Part shown: positions 24,601-35,699 of the stretch, one piece after another
Layout: every line of letters starts with the position of its first letter
Numbering within the stretch: position 1 is the first letter of the stretch
Assembly: GCF_009905375.1 (NCBI RefSeq)
Contig: NC_133647.1
Location: forward strand, 49,472,506-49,536,505
Direction of reading: 5' to 3'
From: Apium graveolens
Taxonomy: Eukaryota; Streptophyta; Magnoliopsida; Apiales; Apiaceae
DNA: 64,000 nt
Program-made: the position numbers and the translations under genes
The notes under the pieces: model-generated
Databases searched by the model: none
Seen by the model: the letters and a program-made list of their open reading frames with translations, nothing else
What the model was told of the DNA's origin: nothing

Positions 24601-25424
24601 CAACAACCCTGTGAAACCTCATTGTCAGATTCCTTGTGAATAGAAACTTTGCAATTCCATTTGATAAGGAATTAGTCTAGTTGATCATGGCTTTAAAGTT
24701 GATCTGGAACCCTTGATAAATATGTTCATTGTTCAATAGTTTAACCATCACTTGGCATCAAATAAATTTGTTTTAAAATGAAAAAGTTAAAATTTGGATT
24801 TCCAGTCCCAAAGGGGGACAAGTATTTTCTTTAAATGGTGGATATGGACTGAGATGCAAGTCCTTTCTGCTCTTAATTTGTATGCTTAAAGGTTGCCTAG
24901 GGATCCCATTAATGTTCTAGAACCCAGCGTGGTTCGGGATTACTTCGCGGCTGATCACCGGCTATAATCCATAGCGTCATAAAATGGTTTTTGATGAAGA
25001 AATGGTTTTTGAATTATTTTATTACAAGTAAAAGATGCCATCACCCTGAAAGTTTATCTCTTGATGCTATATTGTTGAATCTTTCATTTCCATTGTTATT
25101 CTTTTATTCTTGTTTATGTATATTATAGTACTTGTTGAGCATTTGGCTCACTACTTGCTTACCCTGATATTTCAGCTAGCAGATATGGTTAGATTCAAGC
25201 AGACAGTGTGTAAGACTTGCGATGCCGATTCGTATGTTCGAGCTAAGGTAGATTAGTGATCGTTTTGTGTGAGGACTCGATATTAAAATCAGGTTGTAAT
25301 AGTTAATAGTATTGGGCTATTCCAAACCCTAAACTGTAAGATCTTGGATTCGGATGTATTTACTTCCTTTTGTTAACTATTGTAATAAGTTGTATAATAT
25401 CTATTATTAAGTCGGGGCGTGACA
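21648..25424 (+). repeat. 3' LTR of element C
   Basis: Starts TGTTACGATCGG behind the PPT and ends GGGGCGTGACA. Its sequence differs strongly from the LTRs of A, H and I except around the candidate exon at 25176-25247. It holds no convincing gene; the small ORFs inside it are unrelated to known proteins. Confidence 0.8.
25176..25247 (+). other. Candidate LTR exon of element C with H3-tail-like start
   Basis: The acceptor-like GATATTTCAG ends at 25175. After nine bases ATG (25185) opens 21 codons ending in phase 0 at donor-like AAG/GTAG (25248). The start reads MVRFKQTVCKTCD. M1, R3, K5, Q6, T7 and K10 agree with histone H3. The arrangement matches the exons of A, H and I although the rest of this LTR is divergent, which suggests selection on the exon. 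Confidence 0.55.
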
Positions 25425-25922
25425 GACACTATCTCTGCTGAATTCGGTATTAATACGGTATTCAAATCCTCATTGGTAAAATGACACCTTCAACTAGTTT
25501 GGGTCAATAACCTCAACTGTATATTAATAATTAGACTTCATGGTTCTCACATGTGATGCCCCTTCACGGGCAACCTATAAATAACTACAAGTAACAAAGC
25601 TCGTGTTGTCCAACTGAACATACAGTGTTGATAATACCATCTTTACCCCCAAATTCCCTGGATACTCATCTTCGAGTTCTACATCCACATCCTTGCCAAA
25701 TCATATATGATTCCGATTTTTCTTCTCATTATTTTGATAGTCTCCAATGGTTCTATTAGTCAACCTTTAATAACTCAAATATACACTTATCTTAACCTAG
25801 ACATCGGGGCTACATCCGGTAGCCCAATGATGAACTGTATATGAGATCTTACGTAATCTCACATTTAGATAAACCCCTAACACTCTCGTCTCTGAGTACT
25901 ATAACTTACTGCTCTGATACCA
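25425..25922 (-). mobile_element. Element D1: start of a second SIRE-type copia element (leader remnant)
   Basis: On the minus strand a PBS (25911-25922) directly follows the LTR 25923-26959. About 490 bp of non-coding leader then runs until element C begins. The first 30 bases behind the PBS resemble those behind the degenerate PBS of D2. No gag is reached. The rest of D1 should lie left of the window. Confidence 0.5.
25911..25922 (-). other. Primer binding site next to the D LTR
   Basis: The minus strand reads TGGTATCAGAGC, an exact tRNA-Met complement, directly behind the LTR end AATAACA. Confidence 0.8.
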
Positions 25923-26959
25923 TGTTATTCGTAATCAATGCAACAAGAATTACAGAAGGGGGTGTTGAATGTAATTCTGGCTTCTTTTCTGATTTTAAGA
26001 ATGTTCTTACTTAATATATAACTGTGTTTGATTTTGCAAGAAGTGCGGAATAAAAGTAAAATAGAAATCAAAACGCAAAGCAATAAAACACAAGGCTTTA
26101 AAACTTTCTGGTGGATTTGAACTTATCCACCGGAGATATATATAAGGATGAGAACCCTATTTTGCTTGAATAGCACACAACTGCTTACAAGTTAACTTAC
26201 AGAATTACAGAGAGATGTTTAACAAATACAGCTTTTTCTTTCTCTCTCAAAATAATTCTTTCTATCTCAGTTATTTGTTCTACTTGCTACACTTATTTTA
26301 TATACCACCAAGTTACATGATAAAAAGACAAACAAGTAAAACAAAATTATTTCTAGTCTTCTTTCATGCTGCTTCATTATAATGTACAGCATCTTTGAAT
26401 ATCTTCATATTTGCATGGAAATGGTAATGCTTCTTGTTCTCTAAATCCTGCAATTAGGCTGCCACATTCCTTTTGCAAACACCGGACGGATGTGACTGTG
26501 TTGTTACTGTCAACAACTATTTTGAATTAGATCATCCGTCGGGACTATGTTGGTCATCCGTCGGAAGCCTTTGTTGATCATCCATCGGGAGTCTTTGTAG
26601 ACCATCCGTCGGGACCCTTTTCTGCCACTTGACTCTATTTCATTTATACAGAATTATAAGACATCTTATATTTACAATTAGTCACCCTATTATGTATATC
26701 AACCTAGTAGTCAATATGACTTAACGAATCCTACATGATCTACTCAACTAATACATTGTTGTTTGCAGATATGTGCTACAAGACTTATAAATACATAAGC
26801 TACACTCTCGATGGATGTTCAGAGGTCATCCGTCGGGACTATAAAGTTCATCCGTCGGGACTATTATAGAACATCCGTCGAGAGCTACAAAATCACTAAG
26901 TTAAATCTACTAAGGTGTTTTGTTCAACTTATCATCAAGTTCACAACATATCCCTAGCA
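25923..26959 (-). repeat. LTR shared by SIRE-type elements D1 and D2
   Basis: 1037 bp with TG (26959) and CA (25923) ends on the minus strand. It has a PBS on its downstream side and a PPT on its upstream side, so it acts as 5' LTR for D1 and 3' LTR for D2. Two groups of a motif related to CATCCGTCGG lie inside, at 26533-26612 (four copies) and 26827-26881 (three copies). A minus-strand TATATAAAA at 26296-26304 could be the promoter. Confidence 0.7.
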
Positions 26960-26973
26960 ATCTCCCCCAATTT
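26960..26973 (-). other. Polypurine tract of element D2
   Basis: The minus strand reads AATTGGGGGAGATT directly before the LTR, the usual SIRE-type PPT. Confidence 0.85.
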
Positions 26974-27204
26974 ATGTCTACTGGAATTGTAGCCATAAAT
27001 TAAGAGAAACTTGATGATACAAAAATAACCTAAATGTACAGATTGAATTATGGTAGATAAAACTAGTAAGTGCTATAATTTATTTGAAAATTGAACAAAG
27101 TAAAGTGTACAAAGAGTTCTCACAATCATTTTCAAGGTGCTCCTCTTGTCTGAGCAGATTTGATCTATCTCATTGATTGTCTTGATTTCTTCCCAAGCTT
27201 CCTG

Positions 27205-30200
27205 TTATTTTCTTCTATTTGATTTTGGAGTTCTCTGAAATTCAAGTTCTTCAGAATTTGTTAGATCCAGCTTTTCTTGCATTTCCAATAGAGTCTCATT
27301 GCTTGAGATGCACAATTGGTCCTCCAATCTGAATAATCTTCTAACACCTTTTTCATCCTTGAATTCCATCACCCAGTAAGGCCTCAAGTGCACTCTGTTT
27401 CCTGTGAAGGGAATTGTTAGAATCCTTGGGAGTGCATCTGAGGCTTTACTACTACTTAGTTCTTCTATCTTCTTTAAGATCATTCTCTTAGCAGTTACAT
27501 TGAATCTAAAATCTTTCTTGAAGGATGAGAAGATCTTTATTAGAACAGAACAACTCTCTAGAAGAATCCTGTGAAGGGGCCATGTGAACTCTTTCCCAAC
27601 CTTGTATTTTGAACACTAGTCTTTTAGGGAGATTCCTATGAGCATCAATTGCTCTTACTTCTTCTAGCTCATCAATGTAGATATTTATATTTGAGAATTC
27701 CTTGATGTTACTAATATATAGAAGATCTCCCTTGTTGACAGTTGATTGAGTTTTGGTTAAGGTTTTTGTCTTGAGTCTCACAGGCTTGACTTTCTTGATT
27801 GCTCTTGTCTTTGTCTTCTTTAGCTTGTTGAAGATGGGCAGGTTAAGTTCAGGAAGAGACAAACTTTCCCAGTCTATTGGCTCATCCTTAGGAACTATAG
27901 GCTCACCATGAAAATTCTTTGTAGGATCCACCTTAAATTCCTCATGCACCACTGAGGGCTAGGTTGTTTGAGTTGTAGATGTAGACTGTTTGGGAATGTA
28001 ATCTTCCATCTTGTCATCATCAAAATCCAACATTCTTTTGGGAAGAATCTTGAATCTGAATTTCCTTTTCTGTTGAGGGTCCTCATGCATTTTCTGATCT
28101 TGAACTTTAGCTACTACAGGTTATTTCTCAGAAATGTCAGTTGTAGTCTTCACAGCTTGGAGTTTGCCTAATATAGCAGCTTGTCTTTTCTTCTGTTTGA
28201 GTTTTTTAGCATCTAAAGTAGCTTGCTTCTTTTCTTGCTTGATCTCTCCATTTCTTCTTTCTTGGCTTCTACAAACTGAGGGTGTTCAGCCACCACACAT
28301 ATTTCTTTCCCATTCCTGTAGATCTTGGCAATTCTTCTCTTTAAAACAGAGTTAGTTGGATCTTTGAAGAATGCAATAGACCTTGCCAACAACTTCTTTT
28401 CATCTGGCCTTGGAGTCTCAAACATAAGATCCAAGGGATTTTTGTTAGATGACTTTGGATAGTTTCTTTTGGGTTTCAGAACCAAATTGGCCTTTGGAGT
28501 CCTTTTTCATGAAGATTGGCCCTTTTCCATATTGCCCAGACTCATTTCATTCACTGAAATTTGCTTGACTTGAGATGAGTGATGAAAGATCTTGTCTAGT
28601 TTCTCTATTTATCCAAACTTTTCCTTGATGTTTTTACCAAGCTTCTGCAATGTGCATCTAGTGCTTATTCAACAGCTACTACATCAATTTGTTTGAGATG
28701 TTCACTTGATTTCTACTTAGCAGCTACTTATTGGATTAGATCAATGTTATCCAAGACTGGTGGCTTTGTGAAAGTAATTGTTGGCACAATTACTTTGTTG
28801 ACTTGAATATTTAGTACTTGCTCTCCCTCACTAGTTGACCCTCTTTGACTAACTGGGACTATGGAATCTTCTTTTCCCCTCCTTTTTGTTAGCATCAAGT
28901 TGAGTAGAGGTAGGGAGTTGTGCATCAACCAGTTTCTACAGTAGTTGAGTCTGTTGAGCTTGATGTAGATGGATGGAAGTTAGAGATCCTTCCAGTGCTT
29001 TGAGTCTTGTATCCAGGGAGTCTACCTTCATGGTTAGATCATTATTTCATGAGTTGTCTCTGTATGTCAAGCATGGTTGTATTGGGAAACTTGGAATCCA
29101 ATCTTTTAGAAACAGCCTGATTGACTTGATCTATTTATGTTTTAATGGCAGTGAAATCCCGATTATGTTGAAAAGACTGGATTTTATGCAGTTGGAGAGA
29201 GTTGAGATGTGCTTGTAGAAGCTTTTTGGTGTGGACATTGGTGGTGGCTTGAAGAGCTGTTTGTGTTTGTTCAACGATGTGGAATAGGGTAGACTTGAAG
29301 TGCTGCTTATCACACTCCTTGGAAAACACCTAAGATGGAGTGTTGGAACTGGAGCTAGGGCATGCTTCTCCCCCTATGTCCATAAACTCTTCTTCATCAC
29401 CATCTTCATCCCCACAAAGATCTTTAAAACCACCAGTTCCATAGTCAACATCATCACTAGCTGGGGCTGGCATTGCTGTGATGGCATCTTTAGCCCTTTA
29501 CATTGACGTTGTAGTGTGCACCAAGTTTAGTAGCTTCTCAGCCTCCTCGTTGCCCTGTGCAGCTAAAATTTTATATGTTGTAACAGAATGAGTTAATGTC
29601 TCTGCATCCAAAGAGATAGAATCAATTACAGCTTGATATTCTTGCTAAAATAGTTTCTCTTTTTCTGCATCACTGACATTTATCGACTCATTAGCAATGG
29701 ATTCCATCCTTATTTCTCATGTACCTGATTTTCTCTTATTCTATCTCTCCCTCTCTCTCTCTCTTTTTACATCAAGGGATCCTTTTGGCTCTCCACCCTC
29801 ACACCCTCACACCCTCACCTTCACCTACTAAGGTGGGACTCCCCTCACTTACTTTTTCCAGGCTGAAAGAAATAGCCTGCATTATTTCTCTCATTTCCTC
29901 TCCTTTTTCCTGAGAGCAACTCAGCCTCTCACTCTGTTCACTCCCTTTCCTCAACCCTAAAAATGATTGTACAACTACTAGCTCCTCTAGACTTGTAACA
30001 ATAGTTGAAAATTCAGCTTGTGTAGTGAGTACCGATGGATGAGGAACATCCATCGGAGTAGTAGTTAGGATTGCAGATGGATGATTGCTGTTAGGCACAT
30101 CCGTCGGGATATAATCACTAGCTGATGGATGAATAATATCCACCAGAATAGAAGGAATGATAGAGTTTGGAGTAGAAAGTATTATGGACTCTGTGCAGAT

Positions 30201-31786
30201 TGATGAAAATTTAGGCACAGAAGTCTCAGTAGTTTCTGATAGAATAGGCAAGTTAGCCAAAAATCATCTAGAAGATGATGCTCACTTGCACTGAATTTTG
30301 GCTTCCATAACAGAGTTAAAGAAGGGGAATCAGGAGTTGATGTGTGAATCATATCCATATCTAGAGAATTTCTGGGAGAGTTTTGTGTCTGAGGTGCTTC
30401 AATTGTTAAAGATTTTGGCTGTGACTCCACATTTACAGGAGCCACATCAACCTAACTTTGAGAAGGTGCATATACTGAATCTTTGACTGCAGTAAGCACT
30501 GTGTGTGCACCCTGTGTATCCCCAATGTGTTTAGATTTCTTCTTTCTAGCATATTTTTGGGGTGATCTTGTGTCCCTTACCCTTTTAGCCTGGGCTCTTG
30601 GCTGAGAGTTTTGTTCAATAGTTACATCCTTTTGGGAGGATGCAACTAGTAAAGAGCTAATTTCATTATTAATCATTATAGTTTGTTGGGAAACTAAAGT
30701 GTGTCTAGGCTGGGATTCACTCACCTCTCCAACCTTATTCTTAGGGTTTCTTTGATGTTCACCCTTTCCCTCACCAGCCTTACCCACCTTTACACTCCCC
30801 TCTTTTGTTTTGGTAGATTTTGAAACTGGCATCTTTTGACAAACACCAGAGTGTGGTTTCTTTGACTTGATTTTTGAAGATTTGGATTTTGTGGCTTGGG
30901 TAGGCATCTGCTGGGTCATTGACACAGATGCCATAGCCACAGACAAAGGCAAAGAAATTTGAGAGGTAGAAGGAGCAGGGTCAGATGTGTTTACGTCACT
31001 TACCTGAGGGCCCTCCATGATAGGAAAATAAACTAAGGGCACCTCCTTGTGGTGATCAGCTCTGTTTAAATCTGCAATTACTCTTTTTTCTTGAACCCAA
31101 CAATCCAGTTTGTTGGTTGGGTTCTCAATCACAAGATCCTCACATACATGGTTAGCAATAATCATAAGGAATCTAGCATAATAAACATGCTTAGATCTCT
31201 TATTAATCTCTCATAACTTTTATTCTAACTCAAACATGATGGCATAACTGAAATTGTAGTACTTATCAGTAAGAATCATGTAAAGCATGTTAAGCATTGT
31301 AGTGTTGACAAAATCAAAGTTACTTATTTTACCAGAAAACACTTTCGTAACTACATCACACAAATAAATCCACTCTTTCCTAAGACCTCCTAATTTCACT
31401 TAAATTAGTGGTAGGAAGTACATAGCCCATAGAATTAAGCAAATTAACTATATCAGCATTTGTGTATGGTTTAGTAGTAGTGTTATAAGGAATTTAAAGC
31501 ATGCTTTAATAATATCACTGTTAATGCAATATTCCTTACCTATAATGGAGAGAGTGATAGTTTTGTCATTAGCCTGATATATAGCAGTAGTCCACATCTC
31601 CTCCATAACTTCACAGTAGATTGTGGGAGATTCCAGCATGGCATAGCTAAGCTTGCATCCCTTCAAAAAATCCATCATTTTGTGATAATCTTTAGAGGTT
31701 GGAATCCCTTTATTTACAAGACCCACAAAATTGTTCTTCTCATAGATGAATCCTGACTGAGACATGATTTTGACTACCGGTGCCAT
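27205..31786 (-). pseudogene. Third ORF of element D2, behind pol (about 4.6 kb), broken
   Basis: A chain of minus-strand open frames runs in one direction from 31786 to 27205. The N-terminal piece (31448-31786) starts MAPVVKIMSQSGFIYEKNNF. A Ser/Lys-rich basic piece (30452-31165) has runs such as KSKSSKIKSKKPHSG. A Pro/Thr/Ser-rich piece (29799-30260) follows, then basic and Glu-rich pieces ending with LEMQEKLDL and SNRRK (27205-27483). At least six frameshifts or stops divide them. SIRE-type elements are known to carry an extra, sometimes env-like, ORF at this place. I see no signal peptide and no clear membrane segment, so an envelope role is not supported. The function is unknown. Confidence 0.6.
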
Positions 31787-32313
31787 TATTAGAGCAAGAA
31801 AAGTTGCAGAAACAAAGAGGGTTTTGCTTTGGGGAAAAAGAGAGCAGTTAATTGCAGTAGAGAAAGATAAAAGTTAAAATGAACTTGACGTCAGGCCTTA
31901 TATTTTCTCAGATAAAACGGGATAAAATAAAAGTAAAAATTAAAGACCCAATCGGAATTTCCCAAAAAAGCCGTTTTAAAAATAAAATAAACTCTCAAGC
32001 TTTTGTCAATTATCCGCCGTGATATACTTACAGACTGTAAGTAAATTCAATGGATAATGTTTAGAACTTTAACGGCTAGGATGTAGACAATTCAACGGAT
32101 GAGAATAGAACAATTTATCCGTCGGGTTAAAAATAATCCAGAAAAGTTATTGATTTTTACCAGGCTATTTTATTTCGACGGATGATCAAACTCGATGGAT
32201 AATGGACATCCGTCGAGATGTAGAATTTGACTTAGCCAAATTTTCATTTAAAAGCATAAAAAATCAATTAAGTTTCTGGCTGCATTTCAACTTGCAAAAA
32301 TATCAAAAATGAT
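31787..32313 (-). other. Spacer between pol and third ORF of element D2, with repeated motif
   Basis: About 530 bp without an ORF. Variants of CCGACGGATG or its complement occur near 32093, 32114, 32176, 32191 and 32208. Confidence 0.55.
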
Positions 32314-35300
32314 TTAAGAATAATTAAGCATACCTAACTCACTTACCAACCTAGAGAAGGTGGATTCATCAAGTGGCTTTGTAAAGAAATCTGCAAGCTG
32401 TTTTTCACTTGGAACAAAATGAAGTTCCACAATACCATTTATTACATGTTCCCTAATGAAGTGGTACTTGATGTCTATGTGCTTTGTTCTTGAATGTTAT
32501 ACTGGATTTTCAGTAATGGCAATTGCACTTGTATTATCACAAAAAATAGGAATTTTGTCTACTTGCAGACTATAGTCCAGCAATTGGTTTTTCATCCATA
32601 AAATATGTGCACAACAACTACCAGCAGCAATATATTCAGCTTCAGCTGTAGAAGTAGAAACTGAATTTTGCTTTTTACTGAACCATGATACTAGCTTGTT
32701 TCCTAGAAATTGACAGGTTTATGTTGTACTTTTTCTATCAATTTTACAACCTGCATAGTCTGCATCTGAATAACCAGTTAGATCAAAACTAGAATCTCTA
32801 GGGTACCAAATGCCAAGTTTTGGTGTACCCTTGAGACATCTGAAAATTCTCTTAATAGCTATTAACTGAGATTCTCTAGGATCAGCCTAAAATCTAGCAT
32901 AAAGACAAGTAGCAAACATTATATCTGGCATACTAGCTGTTAAGTACAAAAGTGAGTCAACCATGCCTCTATAACTTGAAATATCCACAGACTTTTCAGT
33001 AGTGTTTAATTCAAGTTTAGTAGCAGTGGCCATGAGAGTTTTTGCAGATGTGCAATCCATTAGTTCAGACTTCTTTAACAGATCATAAATGTATTTAGTT
33101 TGACTAATGAATATTCCATCACTAACTTGCTTAACTTGTAAACCAAGAAAATAAGTTAGTTCTTCCATCATGCTCATTTCATACTTTGCATTAATTTGGC
33201 AAATGTTTTGCAAAGTTTTTCATCTGTAGAGCCAAATATAATATCATCTACATAAATATGAACAAGTATGCTAGAGCCAATAACATTTCTAAAGAATAAA
33301 GTTTTGTCAACGGTACCTCTTGTGAAGTGATATTCTAAGAGAAACTTTGACAAAGTATCATATCAGGCTCTAGGTGCTTGCTTCAATCCATAAAGTGCTT
33401 TCAGGAGATAGTAGACATATTCTGAAAAATTTGGATCTTCAAAACCAGGAGGCTGACTAACATAGACTTCCTCCTTCAAATCTCCATTTAGAAAGGCACT
33501 TTTGACATCCATTTGATAGACTTTGAAATTGGCATGGGATGCATAGGCTAGGAAAATTCTAATGGCTTCAAGTCTTGCAACAGTAGCAAAAGTTTCATGA
33601 AAATCTATTCCTTCTTGTTGATAATATCCCTAAGAAACCAATCTAGCTTTGTTCCTGATGACTATGCCATTTTCATCCATCTTGTTTCTGAATACCCACT
33701 TGGTGTCAATTAGATTCTTTCCTTTAGGCTTGGGTACTAGCTTCAATACCTTATTTCTCTCAAATTGGTTTAGCTCCTCTTGCATTTCTAAAACCCAATC
33801 AGGATCCAACAGAGTTTCTTCTACCTTTTTAGGCTCTTCCTTAGATAGAAAGATGTTATACAGACATTCCTCTTGAGTTGTTTTCCTCATTTGCACTCTT
33901 GAGGATACATCACCAATGATCAGTTCAAAAGGGTGATCTCTGGCCCATTTTCTCTGTTGTGGTAGATTAGCTCTAGATGGAGAGGCCTCATTGTTATCTT
34001 GATGTGTGACTGAGTTTTGATTAGAATAAACCCCCCTGAGTTTGTGGATCTTTGATTTGAGGAGGGAGTTCTTTCTTTAAGTGATGTGTTTTGACTCTCA
34101 GCTTCTCTCATTGTTCCGACAGATGATGCACTTTGTATCTCGATGGATTAAGCTGATTGTCTTCCGACGGATGATGCATTTTTTATCTCGACTGATGCTG
34201 AATTTTAAACATCACGGGAGATAGTATTTTCTGCATTATCCTTAGCTACTATTTCTTGATCATTGTCATCATCATCGTCATCACATCCTATCTCAATATT
34301 GTCAAATATGATGCTATCATGGAAACCTTCATCTTTTAGTTCTTCAATCTTCTTATCATCAAACAAAACATGTATAGATTCTATGACAATGTTTGTTCTA
34401 AGATTGTAGATTTTGAATGCTTTTCCAACAGCATATCCAACAAAAATTCCTTCATCTGCTTTAACATCAAACTTTTTATGTTGTTCAGTTTGATTCCTTA
34501 AAATGCAGCATTTGCATCCAAAGACATGAAGAAAATTTAGAGTTGGCTTCCTGTTCTTGAAATATTGCTAGGGTGTCATGCATTTTGCTTGATTGACCAA
34601 GGAAATATTCTGAGTGTAGCATGCAGTATTCACAGCTTTAGCCCAAAAATATGTTGGTAGCTTGACTCTTCAAGCATTGTCCTTGCAGCTTCAATAAGAG
34701 ATCTGTTTTTCCTTTCCACCACTCCATTTTGTTGAGGAGTTCTAGCTGCAGAAAACTCATGCATGATCCCATTCTCTTGACAAAATGATCTCATCACAGA
34801 ATTCTTGAACTCAGTTCTATTGTCACTCCTGATTCGTCTAACTTTGAAATTAGGATGATTGTTAAATTGCCTTATGTGATTGATGATGATTTCACTAGCT
34901 TCATATTTGGATTTTAGAAAATATGTCCAAGAGAACTTTGATAAATCATCCACAATTACTAGGAAATATCTTCTTCTTGAAATTGACAATATACTGACTG
35001 GTCCAAATAAATCCATGTGCAATAGTTGCAAAGGTTCTTTAATTGTTGATTCAAGCTTCCTTTTGAATGATGCTTTAATCTGCTTTCCTTTCTAGCAGGC
35101 ATCACACAATCCATCCTTTGAAAACTCTACTTGAGGAATACCTCTAACCAATTCTTTCTTGACTAGCTCATTCATGGTCTTGAAGTTTAGATAGGACAGC
35201 TTCTACTGCCATAGCCAACTTTCATCTTGACTTGCTTTACTGAGAAAACAAGTTACAGATTCTGCATTTGTTGAGTATAAGTCATCTAGATACATATTGC

Positions 35301-35699
35301 CTTTTCTCACTCCGATGAGAACCACTTTGTTGGTTTCTTTTTTGTCACAACACAGGCTTCTGCAATGAAAGTAACTGAGTTTCCCCTATCACAAAGCTGG
35401 CTGATACTCAATAGATTGTTCTTGAGACCATCCACTAGGGCAACTTTCTCAATGATGACATTGTCCTTTAAAATCAATCCATATCCCACAGTATAACCCT
35501 TGATATCATCTCCAAAATTAATACTTGGGTCAACTCTTTCCCTGAACTCAATGAGAAGGGTAGAATCTCCAGTCATGTGCCTTGAGCAACAACTATCCAG
35601 ATTCCAAAGATTCTTTTTATTTCCCTGTACATATCAAAATCAAATCAAGTTGATTTTGGTACCCATGTTTCCTTGGGTCCTGCCTTGTTAGCCTTTTTC
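32314..35699 (-). pseudogene. pol: Element D2 pol: protease, integrase, RT, RNase H, broken
   Basis: Protease starts near 35600. Its DSG reads DSC (35589-35597), which removes the active-site glycine. The GLKNNLLSISQLCDRG motif follows. Integrase is open over 34630-35031 with MDLFGP, RSDN.TEF and VERKNR marking the D, D and E positions. RT begins at 33896 (LIDTKWVFRNKMDENG) and holds an intact YVDD at 33243-33254. RNase H runs to QLADFFTKPL and the stop at 32314. Frameshifts and stops separate the blocks, for instance near 33625 and 34600. Between integrase and RT (34110-34200) several copies of the CCGACGGATG motif lie in the coding stretch. Confidence 0.88.

Larger units (their letters stand above)
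17616..25424 (+). mobile_element. Element C: Ty3/gypsy Tekay-type retrotransposon, 5' part off-window
   Basis: Starts inside gag where element A interrupts it, and runs through pol and PPT to a 3' LTR of 3777 bp. The missing 5' LTR and gag start should lie left of the window, beyond the start of A. It is coding-dead through at least six stops and two or three frameshifts. The bases behind its end (GACAC, 25425-25429) would be one copy of its target duplication. It lies inside the leader of SIRE-type element D1. Confidence 0.85.

Noticed and set aside
32887..35600. Possibility that the copia-like reading frames are a domesticated host gene
   Set aside because: Protease glycine is lost, frames are broken, and the PPT and LTR lie at the expected places, so it is an ordinary decayed element.
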